Shown here: piece by piece, positions 11,501-20,498 of the stretch
Layout of the letters: every line of letters starts with the position of its first letter
Numbering within the stretch: position 1 is the stretch's first letter
Assembly (NCBI RefSeq): GCF_011745365.1
Contig: NW_024468911.1
Span: forward strand, 614,759-678,758
From: Cryphonectria parasitica EP155
Taxonomy: Eukaryota; Ascomycota; Sordariomycetes; Diaporthales; Cryphonectriaceae
Reading direction: 5' to 3'
Length of the DNA: 64,000 bases
The notes under the pieces: generated by a model
Told to the model about the DNA's origin: nothing
Database searches by the model: none
The model's input: only the letters and a program-made list of their open reading frames with translations
Translations under genes and position numbers: made by a program

Positions 11501-14439
11501 ATATTTCAGCTGTGAGAACTTTCTTGGCTAAAGTGCAATGATATCTACAGGAGGTTTCCACGACTACCACGGAAGACGTGACCGAGACAGTGACTACGGT
11601 ACGTTTGCCCAACATGATACATTGGCGTATGAGGCTTACAGCTGACCTGACACCTATGGCAGACGTCCGTCGAGACAGATGTATCAACCGTGACGGATGT
11701 ATCGGTAACTAGAACCCGCACAGCCTTCCAAAGATCATACGAGATCACCAAGTACTAATGTGCTATGCCATAGACTTTGACAGATGTGACAACTGCGACA
11801 GTGACATCGGTGCGTAGAGAAAGTTCCATGTTGTATTAGTCCGTTGCTAACCATGATGCACTTTAACAGACGTCGGTCTCGACATTCACTACTAGCTACC
11901 CGTATACAGTCATTTCATCTGAGACTTTCTGGACTACTTCGACGGTCACCACGTCTATCCCATACACGACCACTTTCGTGTCCACAACGACGGCAACCGA
12001 CGTTTCAACCGTGACGACTACATCAGTAAGTCCTAAAGTGTCCTACAAAGCATGGAGGTCCTACAAAATACTAACTAGACTATACCCAGGTCTCAACAAG
12101 TACCTTGGTTTCCAGTTACTGGACTACCTTGACCGACACCACGACCAGTGTCTCGACTTTAGTGTCCACGATAGTCTCAGATCACTCGGTCACACTCACG
12201 ACAAGCATTCCATATGTATGTCCAGACGCTTTACCCTATCAAGACTTTCCCCCAAGTTCGAGTGAATCTGACTGAAGCCTCCAGACCACGACCGCAACGC
12301 AGACCACTTCGCTCTTCACGACCGTCACGAGTAGCTATTATCAGACATTCACGACGGTAAGTTGGACACATGAAGGATCTGCTTAGAAGCGCCATAACAG
12401 ACTGACCTTTGTAGACGTACACGTACGCGACTACCGATTTCTCAACCCTTCCTGGGACGACGTACACGGCGCCTGGTGTGACTGAAGTCGAGACGGTGCG
12501 TAGCCACTTATTTCAGGCGAATTGGGGATGCTGATTTAGGAACAATATAGTTCACCCAACCGGGCCAGACGATCACTCAACCTGGTCAAACAGTCACTGA
12601 ACAGGGCCAGACCATCACTCAACCTGGCCAGACCGTCACTGAACCGGGCCAAACTGTCACTGAACAGGGCCAGACCATCACTCAACCTGGCCAGACAATC
12701 GTTCTGCCAGGCACGACAATAATCGAGGTAGTGACGTCTTCGGTACCTCCAGTTACAACCACTCTCGTTGAGCAAGGGTCGACTGTCACGACGACCTTGC
12801 CAGGGTCGAGTATCACTGTGACGCGAACTGTAAGTGGGGGTATCTTCAACTTGTGCTCTCTGGGGCCAGAAGCGCTGATTCGGTGTGTCCTCTCTAGGTG
12901 ACCCAAAATCCAAACACTATCACTGAGCCGGGTCAGACGATCACGTTGACTTCGACAGTCATCGAAACGATCAAGAGCTGCGCTGTCTCAACTGCAACTA
13001 GCGCTGCACTTGTAGAGGCCACGGCTGTCCTGAACCCCCGATCCGACCTGACCTGGGGCTGTGCGCCGTCACTGAACTGCAACCCGCCCAAGCCAGACCA
13101 CTGTGATGTGTACGATAATCCACCTGACGCTAATTACATCTGCGAGCCGCAGAATTGCAAGCCCATCGGAGATTACCGGAACGTAACTTGGAACACAAAC
13201 GAGACCGGCTACTACCCACTCAGCGAAGGCTACTTCGTGCTGAACCCCAACGCGTTCGGTTTGAGTTTCAACATCTTCTCCGAGGAGCTCATTGTCGAGA
13301 TAGTCGATGGCGTGACCACTACTGTCACGACAGGCACCTGGGCCTCTCAGACATCCATCACTGAATTTACCATCTCGGGCGCGTCATCGACAAGTTCAGC
13401 TGAGAGCTCAACAACTACCGACCTCTGGTGGAGTGTGAAGCGCAGCTACGTCAGCAAGAAGAAGAGGGCCATGCTTCTCAAGAAGGACCTCGACGTGAAC
13501 ACCCTTCCGGCCGTGTGCTACTCCGAGTGCGGGAACGCCTTGTCCGAGGCGCAACAAGTTGGGAAAACAGAGGGCCTGTGCGCTCCCGATTCGGCCTTCA
13601 ACAAGCTTTACAATGGCTGCCTCGAATGTGTGGACGCCAACGGCTCCACTGGCAAGGTGACTGACAAAACCTACCTCACTACCCAGTTCTCACAATGGGA
13701 GAACTTCTGCAACCCATCTGGTGCGACCAACCCCAGCACGTCCACTTCTCCAGCTGCGGAGGAGTCAACAAGTGCAAGCGTCGTAACCTCGGCACAACAG
13801 ACTGGCAGTGCATCAGGCTCAATCGTCATTCTCACCTCGTCGGCCTCGGCCGGCACCTCGTCAGCCAGCTCGGCCAGCGCGACTTCAGGATCCGGTACGT
13901 CAACGGCCTCGGGCGAATCCTCCTCCGGCTCGGCAAACACCGCCTCTGCGACAGGTTCCTCGACTAGCAGCCCCAGTAGCAGCGTAAGCTCAGCAGTCAG
14001 TTCAGCAGCCAGCTCAGCAGCCTCGACTGCAACTGGATCTGAGTCCTCGGCGTCTCTCACTTCTGGCTCCAGTGCCTCGAGCGGCTCAGCAGCGGGGACG
14101 GCGACTTCAGGAACTGCTGCTTCAGGAACAACTGGTTCAGGCACGGCTACGTCAGGCACTGCAAGTTCAGGCACCACGGTCTCATCGGCGAGCTCTGGAC
14201 AGTCGGCCAGCTCAGCACCATCGGCAACCGGATCTTCGTCTGGCACCTCGACGGCGGCAGCCTCAGGCTCTGAGACTACGGGGGCCCCAAGCTCGACCAT
14301 CACCACAAGCACAACAGGCACTGCTTCTTCTAGTTCGTCGAGTGGTACTGTCACTGCTGGTACTACCAGACTTCGGCGGATGGGTGGTTCAAGCCTCAGC
14401 GCGCTTTTGCCGCTGATGGCTTGGTTCTTCCTCGTCTAG
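8531..14439 (+). CDS. Ser/Thr-rich GPI-anchored cell-surface protein (adhesin-like), 23 exons
   Basis: Exons: 8531-8799, 8904-9056, 9129-9182, 9265-9288, 9351-9404, 9479-9512, 9647-10150, 10230-10295, 10354-10419, 10512-10547, 10623-10844, 10990-11073, 11136-11189, 11256-11399, 11551-11598, 11663-11704, 11774-11809, 11870-12025, 12090-12215, 12285-12356, 12415-12495, 12551-12829, 12898-14439. They sum to 4146 nt (1381 residues) with the frame kept throughout. The start gives a signal peptide (GLWALGAMVVGALA, then N). The body is Thr/Ser/Val-rich repeats (TVT, STV, TTSIPYT). The last exon has two Cys-rich segments (WGCAPSLNC..CDVY..CEPQNC; CYSEC..GLC..CLECV..ENFC), then a Ser/Ala/Gly-rich stalk and a hydrophobic C-terminus after RRMGGSS (SLSALLPLMAWFFLV), as for GPI addition. 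Such proteins sit in the fungal wall as O-mannosylated stalks or adhesins. Most introns have GTAAGT-like donors and CTAAC/CTGAC-like branch sites. Individual small exons (24-54 nt) need cDNA proof. Confidence 0.8.
10151..10229 (+). other. GC-AG intron 7 of the wall-protein gene
   Basis: The frame of exon 7 meets a stop at 10190, so it must be spliced before that. The donor ACG|GCAAGT is the standard form of GC-AG introns, and TGCTAAC precedes the acceptor AAAG|ACT. The junction is phase 0 like all later introns of the gene. A GT alternative at 10141 (GTGCCA) is also in phase but matches the donor consensus poorly. Confidence 0.65.
12563..12709 (+). repeat. Seven 21-bp tandem repeats coding GQT[I/V]T[Q/E][P/Q]
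   Basis: Seven consecutive 21-nt units starting GGNCA[G/A]AC encode seven-residue blocks such as GQTITQP and GQTVTEQ, inside exon 22 of the wall-protein gene. Units alternate between a Q-P and an E-Q/E-P type, suggesting amplification of a two-unit block. A further stray copy (EPGQTITLT) opens exon 23. Confidence 0.9.
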
Positions 14440-15448
14440 ACACAAAATGCCGTCACCGCTTCTTCTCATTTTTTGGTCTAAATTTTTATTCTTATACCTT
14501 CTCTTCTTGATTTCACGGGCTCAACCATACGGCTTTCTAAACGCTCCTTTACAACATTAATGTCTTTTGCTTAAAACACCCATATTTGCATATTAACGAC
14601 GATCCTTACGAACATCACGAAACGACACGCTCATTTTTCAAACGACGGCGAAAGACAAAAGAAAAAGTCACGACCCTTTGGCCTTTAGGTGAAAAAAAAA
14701 AGACTTGCATTTGCGAACTCTTCACGACATTCATTTAGAACCGGAACGGGATGGGATGGACAGCGTTCCAAGGCCAATACCTGCATTTACAATAACAGGA
14801 TGATGGACGAGAAAGTTTTATGATACCCCTTAACGACGCTCCTTTGGATAAAAATTAGTATAGATGGTGTCTTCCCCCCCTTGCCTTCTTTATTGGCGAT
14901 AGCCTTGGGATCATTTGAAGATGGATTTTGGGGGGTTTTCCAGGTTAAATTGATGCTTCTTCTGAAAATGTTGTGATGAATGGATGGATGGGAATATTGA
15001 GGATGATAGAAATTTGGACTGGGTAAAGTAATCATGGGTTTGGAGAGCTTTCTCCCCCTCTTTTTCGTCCTTACCTCCTTCTGGGCACTTTTATAATGAG
15101 TTGCAGAGAGGGATGGATGGTGAGGGCTGAGGACAAACAGACCTTCGGCCGGGAGATCTAATGATGTTGGGAAAGGACGGATGGCTTTATCATTCTATAT
15201 ATCACCACGTTATACTGCAAGCAAGCAGTGTTGAATAATAAAACTTTTGTATTTCTTGGACCGCTTTCGGAACACCCCCAAATATAGGTATATATATTTA
15301 TATTTTGTTCTCTTCATCAAGAGGCAGTAAAAAACGTGTTCTGGGTATCTGAATTCTAATACGAAACGACAGACGCTATGCATACCACGCACGACAACCA
15401 CAGGGAACTTCTCCTTATTCCCATACAGAAATTAGGTCCAAAAACTCA
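14440..15448. other. Convergent 3' region, no gene seen
   Basis: AT-rich sequence between the ends of two convergent genes (14439 on + and 15449 on -). It probably holds both 3' untranslated regions. An A10 run lies near 14692 and TATA-like repeats near 15290. No coding frame is supported. Confidence 0.6.
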
Positions 15449-17460
15449 TTACTCCCCTTCTTCGCTTATGACTTGCTTCTCCTCCTTTGGCCCGGCGCTG
15501 TCTCCCCCCTTCTTGCCGGCAGTGCCTGTCAGCTTGTCCAGGCTTAGTCTCGGCATTGAGATGCTCTTCCTTCCCCCCTCCTGCTCCTCCTCCTTTTTGG
15601 CCTCTGCCTTCTCGGCCTCCTTCTGGTTCTGCTTCTTCACCTTGTGCATGGCCTCTTCGGTCAGCTCCTGCCTCGTCATCCTCTCAATGACGTCCTTCTT
15701 CCGCGTGCGCTTGTCCCCGATCCAGATCAACAGTCCTGCGGTGGCGTTGGCGGTGATAGAGCAACACAGGATGACGGTGGTGAGGGCGAAAGGCCTGTCC
15801 TGGTAATTGATGCCGTACGTGACTGAGCCCAGCGAGATCTGTAGACAGCTGTGCAGGTCGAGCAGTACGGTGATGGCGACTAGGAGCTTCAGGGGAAAGG
15901 CGTAGTGGGTCTCCGTCTCGTGTGGGCGATAGAAGGTGTGTGACTTGGCGTATTTCTCGGAGTGGTGGGTGAGCCTCTCCTGCTGCTTCGGATTGAGCAC
16001 CGAGAACTCCTCGCCGGGCGCCAGCGAGCGGATGCTAGCCGTGTCGGGCGCGGACTCGAGGTCGGGCAGCACAGCCTCGGTGGGCAGGTCATTATGGTCA
16101 CGCAGCTCCGGCAAGAGGAGCTTCTCGCGCAGCTTCCAGCTCACACGGTCTAAAAATTGCTGTCAGTCTTTTGTCACAAGGTAGAGAAGTGTCAGTAGGC
16201 AGCAGGGTGGTGCTTACGGTAGTGGGCGATGAAGATCATGTGATATGTGTCGACGGCGCGGAAGGGTGCCAAGCCGTCGCCGACGATGGCGAAGAGCGCC
16301 ACCAGAGTGTAGTCGATGATGTTGATTAGATAGAGCTGCTTTCCCCCCACGTTGATCCAGCCGATCAGAAACAAAACCCAGGCTAGACCAAAAAGCGTGA
16401 TGAGTGTGGCGTAAAGGGTGACGAAGAATCCCAGCGGCCGACGGACGTAACTGCCGAAACCTTTCAAGCCACGTTTGAATTTGGACCGGCGGGAGTGAAG
16501 CATGTGGCGGACGTGGTCGTTCAGCTGGTCGACCTCCTCCTTGGTCCAGCCCTCAAGCGAGGCGCCGTGGGGAAGAACGGCATAGTGAGTGTCCTCGATT
16601 TCGGACGTGATGCTATACGCGCGGCCAGCAGAGGGCCGTTGTTCCTGATCTGTGGGGTGCGACTGATGCTCCGCAATGCTCGCAAGCGACTCTGGGAAAT
16701 CTCCAGGCACGGGCGGCGGCCCCCAGGCAGAGACATTGTATGTTGGTCGGCGGTTGACCCATCGGCCGAGACTTGGTATGAACAGTGAGTTCTGGAGGTT
16801 GGTGATGGACGTCAGAGTGGAGACCTCTGGATCGACAACGTCGAGAAGATCGACGATTCTTGAGTCGTACACGGACTCCTGGTCGGCAGCGACCTTGGAG
16901 TGTGGCTGTTGTTGGGTCTGCTGTTGCTGCTGCGATTGTTGCTGATGTCTCGTTGGCAGGCGTGGAAGCCAAGACGGCCTCCGTCCCCTTGCCTTGGCAG
17001 CCTCTGGAGCCTCTGGCACGGCGGGGAGCTGAGGTGGAGCAGCGCCGCCGCCATGAGGCTGCTGTGTAAGCCATGTCGGTCTGTCAGGCTCTGAAGAAGA
17101 TCTTCTGCGCCCATCCGCATCACGACTGGCCGTCTGTCGCCCTTGGTCTTGAGACGGGGACTGTTGTTGTTGTTGCTGCTGTTGTTGCCAGTCATTCGCG
17201 ACGCGTGCCATTCCAAGGCGAGACGGGCGCGTACCGAGTCTTCGCAGACCGATGGACGACTGTTGACGGTTGACCGTGCGGCCACCACTGCCTCCATTGG
17301 GTCCTGGACGAAGTCTCGAGACGGCTGGAGGTCGTTCTGCATTGGCATTCTGGGAATTCTGAGGAGCACTTCTTGAAGGGGTCAAGTGCGACATCTGATG
17401 GGCACCAGGGGAACCAGAGTACGGCTCCCCGCCAGATGGGCCTGCAGGTTCCAAGGCCAT
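15449..17460 (-). CDS. DUF2985-like integral membrane protein
   Basis: Two exons, 17460-16218 and 16149-15449, joined across a 68-bp intron (16150-16217; donor GTAAGC, acceptor TTTTAG), giving 647 residues. The first in-frame ATG is at 17460; the frame is open slightly upstream only through non-ATG codons. The N-terminal half is disordered, Ser/Pro/Gln-rich, with polyglutamine (QQQQQQQQQ and QQQQTQQQ). The C-terminal half has four hydrophobic segments: LGFFVTLYATLITLFGLAWV, then YTLVALFAIVGDGLAPFR, then LLVAITVLLDLHSCLQI, then TTVILCCSITANATAGLLIW. The stretch DGLAPFRAVDTYHMIFIAHYH across the exon junction is typical of fungal proteins with the DUF2985 domain. The tail is charged and helical. 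Function unknown; probably an endomembrane or plasma-membrane protein. Confidence 0.8.
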
Positions 17461-18844
17461 GGCAACAAGCAATGCTGTAAAGCAGAGAACGAGGAAGGAT
17501 GGAAAAAGAAAGAAAAAAAAAGAAGAAAGAAAGAATTATGCAAAGGGAGAGGATGAGACTGCGACCCAGATTGCGGTCAGTGTTTCGGGTTCAAACCAGC
17601 AGCAGCAGGGGTAGATAAGCCATATGATGAGGAATCTCCTGCACGGGAGGTAGCGCAAGTGATAGTGAGAGTGACATGCTGGCGGAGCCCTCCTCTTCCG
17701 ATGGGATCGGAGTTGCGTTATAGGTGTGTGCTATGGAATTGTGTGGGCTGGATCCCAGCGCTGCTGAACAAGATGAAGGAGGAGAAGGAAAAGAGGTTGG
17801 TGGATCCCACTGGCCATGCTGGGTGATGTCATGTTTGGTCTGGCCACAGAGAGCTGAGGCCTTGTTTCTTGATTTGTGGCGCCCGACACAGCGGCTACTT
17901 GCAGGCTTCCAGGGCAGGTTCCACAGACGCTCCACAGGTGACGATAAGCCTTCGTGGCTTTCTGTCTGACTCAGCATCAGCAGCCACTTCAGACGTCAAT
18001 TACAATATTTTGTTCCATCGTCACTCAAGTGTGCTACTCCTGCATTGGCGGTATTTTATTCCGTATACAGCACTTATCCACAGTACTAGGCAAGTATGCC
18101 TATTGTAGTACAGCACAGTACCAAATGTCTCTGTACACCCTCGATCGTTCTGGTGCTCCCACCACTCACTCACAAGTTCATTACAGCATGCATGCATGCA
18201 TGTACTATAGTACCTAATTACTTACAACATGGATTGCAACGGCATCAATTTGAATTTTACCGTCAACCTACAATGTTGGGCCCCTTGCTCCCCTCAATTC
18301 CCTTCTCGTCCCCATCCTCTTCCTTTACAGCATCTCGACTGACTCCTCCCGTCTCCTCTTCTACTTTCTCTACCTACAATATAAACACTACAGTAGGACC
18401 GACGCCTGGCTATCCCGGCACGGCCCGTTGATGGCATTCAAGACTACTTTGGTTCAAGAGTACGGACTGCCAAAGCAGGGACGGCGCGATCCTACTCTGT
18501 GCTGCATGCTACTAGTGTAGTATGCAAGCATCGTCGTCGCTCTAGCGTCGTCCCGCTCATCGAATTCTCCGAGTGTTGAAACGCCGAGCCCATTACGACC
18601 ACATGCGAGACGTGGTATATACACAGATTCTTAAGGCGTTGGAGTACTTTTCACACCTCCCCAACAGTAGCAGGACATACACAACGCGATCAATCCAGGC
18701 ACACCAACCCGACTGGTACAGAAACAGACTGCTCTGCCACTGACCAAGAAGAGAACGTGGGTTTGACCAATGGCCCAAGGGGGCAGGATGAGCACACCGA
18801 AACTTTTCGTCACGTGCATAATGCCCAGAGAGTCATCTTGACAA

Positions 18845-18879
<35 letters not shown>

Positions 18880-19371
18880 ATCCCCTTAAATAGCACGATC
18901 TAGCCTGTGTAACACGTCTACACAGAGCCAAAAGAGGCCCTTGCTCTACATATATAAACTACTACATCGAACCATCCCTACGCGCTGACGTCTTCGCTTG
19001 ATAGTCAATCATCTCTGTTGATCTTTTTGTCTTCATTGTTGGCAATAATCTGGTGGATATCCTTGATCCAGATCCATACGCCTCCATATCTACAAGAGCT
19101 GTTTCTAATCATGAACAAATTGTCCTGCTTCACTCTGAATGTTGTCCGCGAGCATTCTCCACAGAGAAGGGCATATTACTCGTTCTTTCCTCGCAGATCA
19201 TTGACAGGGGACGAGAGAGTTGTCATTTGGAGAACCACAAAACAAAGCAAAAGCATAATCATTGCAATTCAGTCGTACTGAAGCCTCACCACGTGATGAG
19301 CTACAATGAAAAGTGCAAATGCCTGGTCCGCCACCACACCAGGAAACGCCGACCCAATTCTTGCCGGCCCC
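17461..19371. other. 1.9-kb intergenic region, no gene seen
   Basis: Contains the upstream region of the DUF2985-like gene with an A/G-rich tract at 17502-17530, a GCAT repeat near 18187-18202 and an (AT)n microsatellite at 18847-18877. The open frames are short and without recognisable domains. Confidence 0.55.
18847..18877. repeat. (AT)n microsatellite
   Basis: Uninterrupted alternating AT over about 31 bp in non-coding DNA, able to form a cruciform and likely to vary in length. Confidence 0.95.
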
Positions 19372-20002
19372 TCAAAACTTGGACTTCATCCAGCCCAGAA
19401 CACTGACTGCAGCCGCTAGAACACCAGCACCGACGGCCTGGACAGCACCAGCAACCGTCGCAGCTCCAGCTCCTCCCATGGCGGCGCTCTGGACGACGGC
19501 GAAGGTGCTTCCAGCTGCCACGTTGCCGATGCCCGCCTGGACGCCCGCAGCGAGCGAGCCTGCTCTCGATAATTCCAGCATCAGCATCCATGCAAGAAAA
19601 ATCCCAGAGGGAGAAGAAGCCACACGTACCGGCGACGGGGCCTGCGTTGCTGAAGCCAGCAGCCGCCAGGACAGGCGCAGCAGCAGCCATCGGAGCAATG
19701 ATGAAGACGACGGCCCCGACGCCGACCACTGCTCCAATTGTGGTGCATGGATTGGCCGCGACCCGCTTTGCCATCTACGTATTTCGTCGGCTAATCAGTA
19801 CAATATCTGGCGTGGTTGCCTTTCACATTTGGGGGAGAGGGGGTGGGGGGTTGTGATCGTAAGGGAGGCTTGCCTGGCGGGCAGCACGGCACGCCGCGTT
19901 GGCAATCTTCTTGCCATTTTTCACGACGCCTACGAGGCTTGCGAGGATCGCCTTTTTGACGCGCTTCAAGGCGACGAGAATCGCGTGCGTTGCCTTGCTC
20001 AT
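19372..20002 (-). CDS. IFI6/IFI27 (ISG12)-like small membrane protein with cationic N-terminal exon
   Basis: Three exons, 20002-19874, 19774-19630 and 19559-19372, giving 153 residues. Residues 44-153 carry the Gly/Ala-rich hydrophobic repeats of the IFI6/IFI27 family (GAVVGVGAVVFIIAP; FSNAGPVAGSLAAGVQAGIG; GSTFAVVQSAAMGG; VAGAVQAVGAGVLAAAVSVL). In animals these small proteins sit in mitochondrial or ER membranes and affect cell death; fungal copies are poorly studied. Exon 1 encodes 43 residues with many Lys/Arg and no Asp or Glu, likely an amphipathic helix. Intron 1 (19775-19873) has a GC donor (CAG|GCAAGC) and is phase 0; exon 2 itself begins with ATG (MAKRVAA), so a shorter protein could start there. 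Intron 2 (19560-19629) restores the conserved VAG|SLAAG junction, which makes the domain call firm. Confidence 0.8.
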
Positions 20003-20498
20003 GGTTGATTCGTTGATGATTCGTACTGGGAAGGGCTGCCTTGGGTGTACAGTTGGGCAGATGAATGTATGAGGTGGTCTGATTTGACGACGGTTGAGTA
20101 AAGGAAAAGAAAGAAGAAGAAGGAAATTGCGTGACGGTTCGGGCGGGGTAGAAGTAAGGAATAGCTTGAGACTGTGGTGAACGTTAGGCGGTCGGTGTCG
20201 CAAATTGCCTGGTAGGCCTCCTGCAGCCAACACGTAGCCAGCCACGGTTGCATGGCGCCTAGGTACGGGTGTGTGAAGGCTTCACTCGAAACTGCTCAAC
20301 CTCGGGTTTGTGGAGGACGACAACTTTGAAACTGTCAGAAATGGTCAAACAGATACCTTCGTGTATTGTCTCGCAAACAAAAACAGAACACGGTCCATGG
20401 TTCACTCACTTACCGGATAGGATTAACCACACGCGTATGGAGGGCTCATTGGGTATCGTGTTATTCGAGAGAATATATGCCTCCAGACTATAGTTTGA

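Noticed and set aside
13671..14354. 227-codon minus-strand frame rich in Glu, Val, Ala and Pro
   Set aside because: It is the antisense of the Ser/Ala/Gly-rich stalk of the wall protein, which gives open reverse frames by composition alone.
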